In this document: positions 16,825 through 26,557 of the stretch, one piece after another
Layout of the letters: every line of letters begins with the position of its first letter
Numbering within the stretch: position 1 is the stretch's first letter
NCBI RefSeq assembly: GCF_000243335.1
Contig: NZ_JH597773.1
Span: 2,225,550 to 2,289,549 of the forward strand
Direction: 5' to 3'
DNA from: Leptonema illini DSM 21528
GTDB lineage: Bacteria; Spirochaetota; Leptospiria; Leptospirales; Leptonemataceae
Length of the DNA: 64,000 nucleotides
Translations under genes and position numbers: made by a program
Notes under the pieces: model-generated
The model's database searches: none
What the model was told of the DNA's origin: nothing
Seen by the model: only the letters and a program-made list of their open reading frames with translations

Positions 16825-17667
16825 TCATGCCTGCCCTGCTCCGGCCATAGCGGGATGCCCTTCAAGGATCCAGTCAGGCGAAGAGTACATGGTACGCGTT
16901 TTCTGTCGCGCTCTACGAATAATTTCATGCCGGATCGGCTCCGGGCAGAGCGTCGATTCTGTTCCCGTGTAAGACTTGAAGTGCGAAAGCAGCGAATTGT
17001 AGAAGCCCGAAAGATCGAACGTATCGGGAAGATGCATGAGGAATTCATCATGCGATCGGTTCTTTCTGTACTCGGGCTCGGCGGGCGGATGATTGAGAAA
17101 CCGCGAAATAAACGAGATGATATCCTTCTGCACAAGCAGCGTGCCATGATGGACGATCATGCCGTATTTACGGAATTGCGCGTTTCCCGAGATCTTCTTC
17201 TGCAAGCCATGCGGATCCATAACGATATCGGACAGTCCGCGTACTCCGCACTCGATGCCCTGGGCCTCCAGGCTTCGCGTCACCATGCCGAGGAAGACCT
17301 CGTATGAATGCCGCACAGCATACAGGTCGGGATGATGCTCGACGGGCAGGAAGAAGCTGAAGTTCACGTTACCCGGACCGTGCAGCACCGTTCCGCCACC
17401 CGATACGCGGCGGGCGATCATCGGATGCCGCCTCCAGGTTCGTGGATCCATCGTCGGGCGGAACTGTTCGAGAAACTCGGGGCTGATGTTCTTGCGAGCA
17501 TCACATGTTCGGCCGAGCACGATCGTATACGAATTCGACCAGAATCTGATAAAACCGCGCATGCCGAGGTTCCGATACTTTGCGCCGCAGTATTCGGCGA
17601 CGGCATCTTCGATGGCAAGCGATAGATAGGGATTGCGAATCTTCAGATCGGGAAGTTCAAAGATCAT
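16825..17667 (-). CDS. Lipoate-protein ligase A family protein
   Basis: The 280-residue BPL/LPL-fold protein probably attaches lipoyl or octanoyl groups to carrier proteins such as E2 and GcvH. Visible are the RRVSGGGTVLHGPGNVNFSF motif and the catalytic-Lys motif KISGNAQFRKYGMIVHHGTLL. The C-terminal accessory domain of E. coli LplA is absent or very short. LipM-type octanoyltransferase is the alternative. Its ATG overlaps the stop of the ATP-binding regulator upstream by four bases. Confidence 0.8.
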   Translation of the reverse strand: MIFELPDLKIRNPYLSLAIEDAVAEYCGAKYRNLGMRGFIRFWSNSYTIVLGRTCDARKNISPEFLEQFRPTMDPRTWRRHPMIARRVSGGGTVLHGPGNVNFSFFLPVEHHPDLYAVRHSYEVFLGMVTRSLEAQGIECGVRGLSDIVMDPHGLQKKISGNAQFRKYGMIVHHGTLLVQKDIISFISRFLNHPPAEPEYRKNRSHDEFLMHLPDTFDLSGFYNSLLSHFKSYTGTESTLCPEPIRHEIIRRARQKTRTMYSSPDWILEGHPAMAGAGQA

Positions 17668-18152
17668 GATTGGAACCTCTTTTTGACGACGAGCAACGTT
17701 CCGCGACTGCGATCGAAATAATGATAATCCGACAACGAGGTAATCAGGTAGAGGCCCAGACCATCCTGCCTGTACTCGCTCAAATCCTTCCCGGTCAGTT
17801 TATCATTTTTTACGGGAGCAAAGTCGCGAAAACGCATTTCAACAAACGTACGGAAGAATAGCAGATCGATGAATATCGCCCCGTCGGGTCGACCGCCGTA
17901 GGCATGCTTCATGATATTGGTCAGGGCCTCGCCGGCGATCAGCTTCATATCAAAGGCATCGGAACGCGAACAGCCATGCTGCAGGCAGAGTCTGTAGACG
18001 AAATCTCTGACCGGATGAAGGTGCGACGGCAAAGACGGGATTTGCATTCGAATACGATCGGAGCTCTCCTTCGTCGGCACATAACCCGTGCCCTCAAGAA
18101 GAGGATCGAGCCCGGAGCTCTCTTCGGCGATGTCAAATCCTGTCTGCGTCAT
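17664..18152 (-). CDS. RsbW/SpoIIAB-like serine kinase (HATPase_c_2)
   Basis: The 162-residue GHKL ATP-binding protein has the N-box DMKLIAGEALTNIMKHAYGG, a G1-like RDFAPVKND region and a G2-like QDGLGLYLITSLSD loop. This layout is that of anti-sigma-factor serine kinases, which bind a sigma factor or phosphorylate an STAS antagonist. The partner is not in the window. It lies 9 bases after typA and overlaps the lipoate ligase. Confidence 0.82.
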   Translation of the reverse strand: MTQTGFDIAEESSGLDPLLEGTGYVPTKESSDRIRMQIPSLPSHLHPVRDFVYRLCLQHGCSRSDAFDMKLIAGEALTNIMKHAYGGRPDGAIFIDLLFFRTFVEMRFRDFAPVKNDKLTGKDLSEYRQDGLGLYLITSLSDYHYFDRSRGTLLVVKKRFQS

Positions 18153-18161
18153 TCCCTCGGT

Positions 18162-19982
18162 TTAAAGAGCTGCGGCCTTCGCCATCTTCTTTCGTTCGTT
18201 CGGATCGAGGAACTTCTTACGAATGCGAAGGCTTTTCGGCGTGATCTCCACCAGCTCGTCGTCATCAATGAATTCAATACACTGTTCGAGCGTTAGCTGA
18301 CGCGGAGGAACAAGACGGACAGCCTCGTCCGAGCCGCTTGCGCGCACGTTCGTGAGCTTCTTTTCTTTGCACGGATTCACTTCAAGATCGTTCTCTCGCG
18401 AGCATTCGCCGAGAACCATGCCTTTGTAGACCTGAATACCGGGAGGCACAAAAAGAACGCCGCGTTCCTGGATCGCCCAAAGCGCATACGGCACGGCCAC
18501 ACCCTGCTCCATAGAGATCAGGGCGCCGTTCTTACGTCCCTGAATCGGACCGGCATAGAGATCATATTTTAAGAATACCGATGTTACGGCGGCGCTGCCG
18601 CGGCTTTCCGTAATAAGGAAGCTGCGAAAGCCGATCAAGCCACGCGTAGGAATGACGTATTCGATACGCGTCGTTCCGTGAACGGACGTTTCCATGGCGA
18701 CCATCTCGCCTTTACGACGATTCAGTTCCTGAATGATCGTACCGCTGAATTCTTCGGGAAGGTCGATGATGAGCTGCTCATACGGTTCGGTGCGGCGTCC
18801 CTGCTCATCCTTCTTCAAGATCACTTCGGGGCGCGACACCTGAAGCTCGTAGCCTTCACGACGCATCGTTTCGACGAGTACAGAAAGATGAAGATCTCCG
18901 CGTCCCTGCACCTGAAATCGGTCCTTGCGCTCCGGATCTTCAAGCACGCGCATGGCGACGTTCGTCAGCGTTTCGCGAAACAGACGATCGCGAATCTGGC
19001 GTGTCGTTACGAATTTGCCCTCTTTACCGGCAAAAGGCGAATCGTTAACAAGGAAGAACATTGAAACGGTCGGTTCATCGACGCGAATCGGAGCACGCAT
19101 CTCGACGTTCCCCTCGGCGCCAATCGTATCGCCGATGGCCAGTTCTTCAAGACCGGTGATGCCAACGATATCGCCGGCTACGGCCTCCTGCAGCTCAATG
19201 CGATCCATCCCCTCAAAACCGAGGATTTTGGTAATCTTGCCTTTCTTTGTTCCACCCTCGCCGGCGCACTCCACGGCCTGGTTCTTACGAATCGTGCCCC
19301 GGAAAATGCGTCCGATACCGACGCGCCCCATGTAGTCGTCATAGTCGAGGTTCATTACCTGCATCTGCAAGGCGCCGTCGGCGTTGCCCGAAGCGACGGG
19401 AACATGTTTTACAATGACGTCGATCAGCGGCAGCAGATCCTTATCCTCTTTGCCGGCCCGTGCCAGCTCCGTCGATGCGAAGCCGGACTTTGCCGAACAG
19501 TACACGATGGGGAAGTCCATCTGCTCGGGCGTGGCACCCAGCTCGTCAAAGAGATCGAAAACCTTATCGATCACCTTATCGGGAGCGGCAAAATCACGGT
19601 CGATTTTATTGATAACAAGAATGGGGCGATGTCCCATGCGCAGGGATTTATCGAGCACAAAACGGGTTTGCGGCATCGGCCCTTCGACGGCGTCGACCAG
19701 CAACAGACAGCAGTCCGCCATGCCGAGCACTCGCTCCACCTCGCCGCCGAAATCGGCGTGGCCCGGTGTGTCGATGATGTTAATTTTATTCCCCTGGTAA
19801 AAAACCGAGGCATTTTTGGCCCGGATCGTAATCCCTCGTTCTCGTTCGAGGTCCATACTGTCCATGACCCGTTCGCGATCTTCTTTCTGGTTGATCTGCC
19901 CTGTGGCCTTGAGGATTCCGTCAACGAGGGTGGTTTTGCCGTGGTCGACGTGAGCGATAATAGCAATATTCCGGATGTCCAT
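18162..19982 (-). CDS. typA: Translational GTPase TypA/BipA
   Basis: This ribosome-associated GTPase helps 50S assembly and stress adaptation. With the ATG at 19982 (GAAGAAAAG upstream) it has 606 residues; a GTG six codons earlier is less likely. G1 AHVDHGKTT, switch region [12 protein letters not shown]3 [15 protein letters not shown] and G4 NKIDRD are clear, followed by EF-G-like domains and the BipA C-terminal domain ([12 protein letters not shown]-like segment, [15 protein letters not shown]). It heads a probable operon with the RsbW-like kinase and lipoate ligase. Confidence 0.96.
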   Translation of the reverse strand: MDIRNIAIIAHVDHGKTTLVDGILKATGQINQKEDRERVMDSMDLERERGITIRAKNASVFYQGNKINIIDTPGHADFGGEVERVLGMADCCLLLVDAVEGPMPQTRFVLDKSLRMGHRPILVINKIDRDFAAPDKVIDKVFDLFDELGATPEQMDFPIVYCSAKSGFASTELARAGKEDKDLLPLIDVIVKHVPVASGNADGALQMQVMNLDYDDYMGRVGIGRIFRGTIRKNQAVECAGEGGTKKGKITKILGFEGMDRIELQEAVAGDIVGITGLEELAIGDTIGAEGNVEMRAPIRVDEPTVSMFFLVNDSPFAGKEGKFVTTRQIRDRLFRETLTNVAMRVLEDPERKDRFQVQGRGDLHLSVLVETMRREGYELQVSRPEVILKKDEQGRRTEPYEQLIIDLPEEFSGTIIQELNRRKGEMVAMETSVHGTTRIEYVIPTRGLIGFRSFLITESRGSAAVTSVFLKYDLYAGPIQGRKNGALISMEQGVAVPYALWAIQERGVLFVPPGIQVYKGMVLGECSRENDLEVNPCKEKKLTNVRASGSDEAVRLVPPRQLTLEQCIEFIDDDELVEITPKSLRIRKKFLDPNERKKMAKAAAL

Positions 19983-20252
19983 ACTTTTCTTCAGAGTCAC
20001 GTTTTCCAGAGTGCCTCTGCCAGCAAGTCTGAAAAAAAAACGGAGCCTCGGTGTTCTCTCATTAACAGGCGGGCGATTGAAGCCGATTTAGAAAGGAGCT
20101 GTTCCGGAAGCCATCCAGGGTTTTTGCGATAGTATTTCGTGATATTCTCTTTTCTGTCAGATGTAGCATAAGAATATGATCATTTGGAAGGAAGAAACGT
20201 CATAATAATAGGCTGTCTGAGTCGTCGTCGGCTCTGACGAATCGAGGGAAGA

Positions 20253-22841
20253 ATGATCGGGAATCAGAGATATCAATTTCAATGGGCACTTGACGACTCT
20301 TTGAATACGCTGATCCGGCACCGGGGCGATGCCGAACTGTCGAGGGCCGTACGGGAGTGGAAACTTCTGGGGATTGAGCTCGTCCTGCTGGTCGATTCCG
20401 GTCAGGGGATGGCGCTGGAATTTCTGGCGAGAGATATCCTTTTACAGAGCATGTCCGTGCATCTCATGCGCCTTGAAGAGCTTTTTGCTCGAGGAGCGCT
20501 TTCCCGCTTCCGGGATGAACGTACCCTGCTTCTGCATGCAGAATCGAATGAAGGGTTGCAAAAGGCCCTACACCTTGATCCCGTGCTTGACGAGCCTCCG
20601 ATTGTCCTCAAGCCCATAATCACCGACGAGCCCGTGCAGCGACGGGTAGCACCCCACGAAAAGGCTCCCCGTGAAACGCCTCCCGAAGAAAAATCCGCCA
20701 CTTCCGAGAAGAAGGAAGGCGGATCGGTAGTCCCCTTTCCATCGCGCCCGCCAGCTCAAAAAACTCCGGAATCGCATAGTGAACCGGAGCATACAGAGAA
20801 GCCGACCCTTTCGCCTCCTCCAACCGTTCCACACGCAGAAGTTTCTAAAACAGAGAAGCCGACCCTTTCGCCTCCTCCAACCGTTCCGCAGGCAGAAGTT
20901 TCTAAAACAGAGAAACCACCGAAAAAGCCCGAAGTCGCTGCACCGGCTCCACCACCCGCTCCTTCCATAGCGACACGGCAAGCGACACCGATCGCCCGGA
21001 GCGAGATCAAGGTATCGCGCTGGAATATCAAGGTTAAGACCATCGCCCTTCTCTCGGCTCTGATTGTTTCGGCGTTAAGCGCAATGATCTTCTGGGCCAG
21101 CATGGAATTCAGTAACGACGTAGCTCGTGACATCGAAGCCAATGCAACGCAGTTGAACGAGGTCGTCGGGCAGAAGGTACAGGTCATTCTTGAGCAGACC
21201 CGATACAGTGCTAACCTCATCGCAGCGAAGGCAGCCGAATCCGATGCACTGAGTTCCGAAGCCTTCCAGGGGAACCAGGATATCTTCGCGATCATCACGA
21301 CGGAGCCGGTCGCCGATACACTTTCCGTTTCATCGACTCTTCTTAATAAAGAGCAGATGGATCTCAACGGCCTGATTGAGGACGATCTCACTCGTATTAC
21401 CTCGCTCTATGGTTCATCGCTGGTAGCGGCTAAGACGGGAGCAACAACCGTCATGAACGCTTCGACCGGATTCCGCATGCCGCTCATCGTCATGTCTTTT
21501 CCGTCACGAGCTGAAGCCGGCAAGATTCTCGTCGTGGTTGCCGACGCTCGCCGTATCGGCGAGTCCTTTCTCGGCACCGACGCATCGTTAACCTTCATGG
21601 TCGATCGCAACGGAAGCATCGTAGCGCATCCCGATCCGACTGTGGTGCTCGGCGGAATGAGCGTGGCCAACCTGCCCGTTTTTCAAGAGATGATGAAAAG
21701 CACGCTTGATAAGGCGATGATCCGCTACGAATATGAGGGCAAATGGTACAGAGGAGCCTACAAGAAGCTGCCTCTTGCGGGGCTGGGTGTAATCTACACG
21801 ATTGAAGAAGCGAAGGCCTTTGCTCGCGTCGAAGAAATCCGTAACCGAAACCTCTACGTTCTCGGCATCGTACTATCTCTGGCTATACTTGTCGGCTATT
21901 TCTTTGCACGAAGCCTGGCCCTACCACTGCGTGAGCTTGTTGGAGCCACACAGCGCGTTGAGAACGAAGACTACTCCGTCGCCGTAGAGCCACGAAGTGG
22001 CGACGAGGTTGGTGTTCTTGCCGCCTCGTTTAACAAGATGGTGAACGGTCTCGCTGAACGCGAGCGTATGAAAGACGCCTTCGGTCGTTTTGTTAACAAA
22101 GAGGTGGCTGAGCGAGCCATGCGCGGCGAGATCAAGCTGGGCGGTGAGAAGAAAGAATGTGCAGTCTTCTTCTCTGACCTTCGCGGATTCACAGCCATGT
22201 CAGAAAAGCTACAGCCCGAGGAAGTAGTCGAATATCTGAATCGTTACTTCACTCTCATGGTCGATTGTGTTGATAAAAGCCATGGCGTCGTGGATAAATT
22301 CATCGGCGACGCCGTCATGGCCACCTGGGGATCGGTGATCAGTCACGGTAACGATACGGCGAACGCAGTCGACGGAGCCCTGATGATGCGAAAGGCCCTG
22401 ATGGAGTTCAACGTGTACAACGCCGAGCACGGCCTTCCGATCGCCAAATTCGGTTGCGGTATCAATACGGGGGCGGTTATTTCGGGTCAGATCGGCTCTG
22501 AGAAGAAACTTGAGTTCACCGTCATCGGCGACGCCGTAAACCTCGCCTCGCGTATCGAATCGCTTAACAAACCATTTGCGACCGACATCCTCATCTCGCA
22601 GGATGCCTATGATAGAGTCGCCGATTCATTCGACGTCGTAAAGATGCCCGCTATTAAAGTGAAAGGAAAATCGGAGCCGCAAACGATCTACTGCGTCCTC
22701 GGTAGAAAGGATGATCCCGATCGACCGAAGAACCTCGACGAATTGCGCAAAAGAGCCGGCATCGACTGGGGAACGAAGGGCGAGCTCGGTGCCGTGATGG
22801 AAGAGGATAAAGAAGAGAAGTATGAGATTATCCAGGAGTGA
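20253..22841 (+). CDS. Class III adenylate/guanylate cyclase with Cache and HAMP domains
   Basis: The 862-residue membrane receptor cyclase probably makes cAMP. An unrecognised N-terminal domain (1-110) is followed by a Pro-rich linker with a 19-residue tandem repeat (about 181-218), TM1 (262-284), a Cache-like sensor domain (290-530), TM2 (534-552), HAMP (552-605) and a cyclase domain (630-800). Metal-binding Asp642 (FSDLRGFT) and Asp686 (KFIGDAVMA) are present, with Lys752/Thr756 for base recognition and Asn763/Arg767 for the transition state. Lys/Thr fits a class IIIb adenylate cyclase. An unusual point is the long cytoplasmic N-terminus. Its end overlaps the FecR gene by 20 bases. Confidence 0.9.
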   Translation: MIGNQRYQFQWALDDSLNTLIRHRGDAELSRAVREWKLLGIELVLLVDSGQGMALEFLARDILLQSMSVHLMRLEELFARGALSRFRDERTLLLHAESNEGLQKALHLDPVLDEPPIVLKPIITDEPVQRRVAPHEKAPRETPPEEKSATSEKKEGGSVVPFPSRPPAQKTPESHSEPEHTEKPTLSPPPTVPHAEVSKTEKPTLSPPPTVPQAEVSKTEKPPKKPEVAAPAPPPAPSIATRQATPIARSEIKVSRWNIKVKTIALLSALIVSALSAMIFWASMEFSNDVARDIEANATQLNEVVGQKVQVILEQTRYSANLIAAKAAESDALSSEAFQGNQDIFAIITTEPVADTLSVSSTLLNKEQMDLNGLIEDDLTRITSLYGSSLVAAKTGATTVMNASTGFRMPLIVMSFPSRAEAGKILVVVADARRIGESFLGTDASLTFMVDRNGSIVAHPDPTVVLGGMSVANLPVFQEMMKSTLDKAMIRYEYEGKWYRGAYKKLPLAGLGVIYTIEEAKAFARVEEIRNRNLYVLGIVLSLAILVGYFFARSLALPLRELVGATQRVENEDYSVAVEPRSGDEVGVLAASFNKMVNGLAERERMKDAFGRFVNKEVAERAMRGEIKLGGEKKECAVFFSDLRGFTAMSEKLQPEEVVEYLNRYFTLMVDCVDKSHGVVDKFIGDAVMATWGSVISHGNDTANAVDGALMMRKALMEFNVYNAEHGLPIAKFGCGINTGAVISGQIGSEKKLEFTVIGDAVNLASRIESLNKPFATDILISQDAYDRVADSFDVVKMPAIKVKGKSEPQTIYCVLGRKDDPDRPKNLDELRKRAGIDWGTKGELGAVMEEDKEEKYEIIQE
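20793..20920 (+). repeat. 57-base in-frame tandem repeat in cyclase linker
   Basis: Two near-identical 57-base units (20793-20849 and 20850-20906) and the start of a third encode 19-residue Pro/Ser/Thr-rich repeats in the cytoplasmic linker of the cyclase. The copies differ only around PHAE/PQAE, so the duplication looks recent and copy number may vary between strains. Confidence 0.9.
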
Positions 22842-24873
22842 CATCACCTTTACGGCGGTTGCGCTGCTTGTTGCCGCGTTGCTTTCGATGTTGCTGTACC
22901 TTGATCTCAACCGCACGCTTGATGCCGGTGATCGTCAACCTATAGGCAAGATCGTCTTTAAGGAACGGGTCGCTCAGAGGCGGCTTGATCGCGAACCCGT
23001 CTGGGAAAACCTTCGCACCGAGACCCCTGTATATAACCGCGATACAATTCGTACAGAAAATCTATCTGAAGCTGAAATCGTATTAAACGACGGAAGCCGT
23101 ATCGCTCTCGAAGAAAACACGTTGATTGTATTGAATTTTGCAAATAACGAGGCCCTTCTGGATTTCTCATATGGAGGCATTCGCGCCGCCTCCGGCGATG
23201 GTGCCGATCTGAAAGTGCGTTCCGGCGACACCGAAGTGAATCTTGCCGATGCCGAGGCTCGCCTGTCCTCCGACAGTCCCGACTCTCTGCAGCTTGAGGT
23301 CAAGAAAGGTAAAGCCGGTCTACAGCGTGACGGGCAATCAAACGAAATCTCAGAGAATGAAGTGGCCTCGCTGGATGGCAGCGAAATCAAAACACGCCTC
23401 GCTTCTGCAGCGCTTGTCGAACCGGCAGACGGGGAGCGAAGAATTATCGAAAGCGATAAAAGCCGCGTTCTCTTTCGATGGACCGCCGCTAAGCCCTCAA
23501 AGTTTGAGCTTTCGCGAACGCGCGACTTTCGCGCCGTAGTCATGAGTCAGCCAGCTGTGGGCTCAATCGACCTTTCCCTTTCTTCGGGAGTTTATTTCTG
23601 GAGAGTCGTTCCGGCAGACGAACAGCCAACTCCACCGCGCAGCCTGTCCCTTTTACAAAAGCGTGGCGTCGTATTGCATTCTCCTCAGAACGGACGCAGC
23701 CTTCCTGTTCGCGGAACAGAGGCTACGGTACAATTCTCATGGTCGCAGCTCGATCTTGCCAGTTCCTATCAGATCATCGTCTCGCGTGATGCAGCCGGTA
23801 ACGATGTCGTTCGTCAGGAAACGGCACAAACCACTCTGCTCACAATGCCTCTTCCACCGGGTAACTACTTCTGGCGTGTAAAGCCGGTGAGCTCGGTCGC
23901 AGACGCGGTTTCGCCATCGGCTGTAAATTCGTTTGAAGTGAAGCGCCTCGAAAAAATGCCTCCTCCTGTTCCCGTGGCTCCGGCCGGGGCTACACTTCTA
24001 CAACGCGTCGTCGCCGAGAAAGGCATGGTTTTCGCCTATAAATCAACCATTCAGGGAGAGCGTTATACAGTTCAGATTTCATCCGATGCAAAATTCGGCC
24101 AGCCTGTTGTCAGCGAATCGACAACGACAGGATCTCTGCTTCTCAAGCGAAATCTACCGGAAGGCACGTACTACTGGAGAGTGCTGACCGAAGATGGAGA
24201 TCCGTCGGGCGTCTTGAATTTTTCGATACGCAGCCAGACAGAAGTCACTTCGATCTTTCCTGTCGCCGATCGCTCCGTCGTCCTTGAACGCGACGAAGCC
24301 GTCGCAGTGCGCTGGCAGGGATCGGCCGGCATCCCGGGCGGATACCGCCTGGTTATCTCGGCAAACGCCGATCTCAAAGATCCTGTTGTCGACCAGCCTT
24401 CCGCCTCTGAAGGCAGTCAGGTAAAGCTTGGACCGGGCCAGTATTTTTGGAAGGTTATACAGACGGGATCGTCAGGAGAGGCGCTTGGTGAAAGCCGCAT
24501 CGAACGCTTCACCGTTGCCGTTCGACCGCCGAAGGTGATGCCCGTGTATCCGCTGGCTCAGGCACCTGTTGATATGACACAGCAGGAAAACATACTTTTC
24601 CGATGGCAGCCCGTCGCCGGAGCAACGGCCTATCGTTTCAGGCTGTATAGAGAACCTGGCCGCAAGCAGGTATTCGAACAGTTCACGCCCGTCAATCAGC
24701 TCCTGTATACCCGCCTTGATCTTCTGGATACGGGCCTTTTCACCTGGTCGGTAACGGCTCGCACAAAAGGAACGGATGCCGAGAGCGAAGAGACGGTCGT
24801 TCCATTCCGTATCAGCCTGGATCAGGGGCAGAAACCGGAATTCATCAGTCCTGATACGATCTTTGTGAAGTGA
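22822..24873 (+). CDS. FecR-domain membrane protein with Fn3-like repeats
   Basis: The 683-residue protein has one N-terminal membrane helix (about residues 8-27), then a FecR-type domain (35-190) with TPVYNRDTIRTENLSEAEIVL and DGSRIALEENTLIVL. Several repeated 90-100-residue modules follow, each with FxW and YxWRV motifs (FRWTAAKPSKFEL, YFWRVVPADE, YYWRVLTEDG, YFWKVIQTG), so an extracytoplasmic chain of Fn3-like beta domains is likely. It overlaps the cyclase by 20 bases and is followed after 3 bases by another membrane protein. Leptospira-like genomes carry similar FecR proteins of unknown function; regulatory or wall-associated roles are possible. Confidence 0.72.
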   Translation: MRLSRSDITFTAVALLVAALLSMLLYLDLNRTLDAGDRQPIGKIVFKERVAQRRLDREPVWENLRTETPVYNRDTIRTENLSEAEIVLNDGSRIALEENTLIVLNFANNEALLDFSYGGIRAASGDGADLKVRSGDTEVNLADAEARLSSDSPDSLQLEVKKGKAGLQRDGQSNEISENEVASLDGSEIKTRLASAALVEPADGERRIIESDKSRVLFRWTAAKPSKFELSRTRDFRAVVMSQPAVGSIDLSLSSGVYFWRVVPADEQPTPPRSLSLLQKRGVVLHSPQNGRSLPVRGTEATVQFSWSQLDLASSYQIIVSRDAAGNDVVRQETAQTTLLTMPLPPGNYFWRVKPVSSVADAVSPSAVNSFEVKRLEKMPPPVPVAPAGATLLQRVVAEKGMVFAYKSTIQGERYTVQISSDAKFGQPVVSESTTTGSLLLKRNLPEGTYYWRVLTEDGDPSGVLNFSIRSQTEVTSIFPVADRSVVLERDEAVAVRWQGSAGIPGGYRLVISANADLKDPVVDQPSASEGSQVKLGPGQYFWKVIQTGSSGEALGESRIERFTVAVRPPKVMPVYPLAQAPVDMTQQENILFRWQPVAGATAYRFRLYREPGRKQVFEQFTPVNQLLYTRLDLLDTGLFTWSVTARTKGTDAESEETVVPFRISLDQGQKPEFISPDTIFVK

Positions 24874-24876
24874 GAT

Positions 24877-26109
24877 ATGAAAGATAAACTCAAAACATCA
24901 GCAGATCGTAAGGCGAAGATCGCCGGCACCGACCGATTCCATTTCGCTGCCGCCCGTCACAAAGCTCTACCGGGGCTCTGTACTCTCTATGGATTCACTC
25001 TTTTCGCAGTTTTGCCGCTGCTTCTAAGCGGTGCAGGCATCTCGCTTCAGGCTCAACCGACTGAAAAGCAGAGCACAAACGAAAAAACCGAAGAGAAGCA
25101 GACGACGGTGGACGCACCCGCCGAAGGCGAGAATATTTCTATTGATGTGGAATGGAATAAAGTTACCGGAGCTGAGAAGTATCGTCTGGAAATTCGCACA
25201 CCGGCCGGCAAACTCGTCGCCGAAAAAGAAACGACCGACACAAAGGCCACCATCGTTCTGCCGCCCGGAGAATACGAAAAGCGCCTCGGCCTCATCAACA
25301 AGTTCAACAAGCTGTATCTCTGGACGGATTGGAATCCGCTTCGCATCATTCGCGTGCTGCAACCGGGCATGGAGCTGGCCGCGCCGGTCGGCCCCATCCC
25401 CCGCGACGGTGGACGCCGCACCATACGCTTGAAGACCGAAGGTGAAATGCCGCAGACGCGTTACTATCTCGTCGATTCACAGGGAAAAGAACGTTCCGTA
25501 AAAACCGTTCGAAACGGCGATGAGGTATCGATCGATATCGATCCCGATTCTATGCCTCCCGGAGAATATGACCTCGTTATGGAAAACCCCGAAGGCAAGC
25601 GTGACGTAAAGAAAGACATCGTCGTAATCGACCGATCACCGACCGAGAAAGCCGAAATGCGACGCAATAACTTGCGTTATGCGATGCTGATTCCCGGTAT
25701 TCCGCAGCGCGATAGAGGACAGAAGCTGAAAGGAAACGCTCTCATGGTATCGTTCTTCGGCTCGCTGGCCTTTACCGCCTATTCGTATCAGAAGGCGACA
25801 TCGGCCTACAATCGCCTGCAATCCGATCCCGTATATGGTCTTTTCAAAGACTCTACGACGACGGCGGCGCTGAGCAATCAGCTGTCATCGAATCAGGCGG
25901 TGTATCTTGCCGCCCTCGCCGGCTATGATCGCTGGCAGGCCGATACGTCGACCTATAACCGGTATCGAGTCTATTATTATGCCGGGGCCGCTCTGACGGC
26001 GGGACTATACGCCTACCACCTCGTCGACGTCTACCGCTTCGATATCGGCATGACGCGCACGGCATCGGGCGAGCCGGCGATCAGCACCGGCCTTACCTGG
26101 AATTTCTAA
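24877..26109 (+). CDS. Membrane protein of FecR-cyclase cluster, unknown function
   Basis: The 410-residue protein has a hydrophobic signal/anchor at about residues 35-60. A Glu/Lys/Thr-rich linker follows, then beta-rich modules resembling the FecR neighbour (WNKVTGAEKYRLEI, PPGEYEKRL, PPGEYDLVM). A C-terminal region has two hydrophobic segments (about 285-305 and 365-385). It starts 3 bases after the FecR gene, so the three genes are almost certainly cotranscribed. The Fn3-like modules suggest it interacts with the FecR protein. No specific family is recognised. Confidence 0.6.
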   Translation: MKDKLKTSADRKAKIAGTDRFHFAAARHKALPGLCTLYGFTLFAVLPLLLSGAGISLQAQPTEKQSTNEKTEEKQTTVDAPAEGENISIDVEWNKVTGAEKYRLEIRTPAGKLVAEKETTDTKATIVLPPGEYEKRLGLINKFNKLYLWTDWNPLRIIRVLQPGMELAAPVGPIPRDGGRRTIRLKTEGEMPQTRYYLVDSQGKERSVKTVRNGDEVSIDIDPDSMPPGEYDLVMENPEGKRDVKKDIVVIDRSPTEKAEMRRNNLRYAMLIPGIPQRDRGQKLKGNALMVSFFGSLAFTAYSYQKATSAYNRLQSDPVYGLFKDSTTTAALSNQLSSNQAVYLAALAGYDRWQADTSTYNRYRVYYYAGAALTAGLYAYHLVDVYRFDIGMTRTASGEPAISTGLTWNF

Positions 26110-26110
26110 C

Positions 26111-26130
26111 AGGCTGCTGAAAAGCAGCCT
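26111..26130. terminator. Bidirectional hairpin between convergent genes
   Basis: A perfect 8-bp stem AGGCTGCT / AGCAGCCT with a GAAA loop lies between the convergent stops at 26109 and 26132. No long T tract follows on either strand, so termination strength is uncertain. Confidence 0.6.
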
Positions 26131-26131
26131 G

Positions 26132-26539
26132 CTAAAACTGTGTGCGGCGGGAGGGCTGACGTTCAAGAACATCGGCCCGGGCGCTCAGATCTTCGCCGAG
26201 AAGCAGGCGGACGCTCACCGATCGTCCCTCGATGATATCGCCTTCGAGCACGTCGATTTTCACCTGACCGGCCTGCACGTTGCCTTTCATCACCTGAACG
26301 TGCACACCGCGGCTTTTCTCGCCGCGGATGTCGCCTTTCAAATAAACGACCGATACGTTCTTGCAATTGATCAGATCGCCTTCGACGTAATCAAAGTTCA
26401 GATTGCTTCTGGAGATGAGATCTCCTCGATGCACTCGAGGAGATTCGCCTTCGGACTGTTTGCATGCTGCAAACGTAGCGCTCATCGTAAACGCGATCGC
26501 TGCCAGCAGCATCAGCCGCACTGTAGTTTTCTTCTGCAT
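26132..26539 (-). CDS. Small lipoprotein with GD-repeats, possible beta-solenoid
   Basis: The 135-residue lipoprotein has a lipobox Phe-Ala-Ala-Cys at residue 26. The mature part contains about six imperfect 14-17-residue repeats, each starting with Gly-Asp/Asn-Ile/Leu/Val and continuing with alternating Val/Leu residues (GDLINCKNVSVVYLK, GDIIEGRSVSVRLLL). Such short repeats often form a beta-solenoid, as in bactofilins, though this is inference. It is convergent with the FecR cluster and may be an outer-membrane surface protein. No family recognised. Confidence 0.6.
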   Translation of the reverse strand: MQKKTTVRLMLLAAIAFTMSATFAACKQSEGESPRVHRGDLISRSNLNFDYVEGDLINCKNVSVVYLKGDIRGEKSRGVHVQVMKGNVQAGQVKIDVLEGDIIEGRSVSVRLLLGEDLSARADVLERQPSRRTQF

Positions 26540-26557
26540 GGTTTCAGCGCTAAGATA

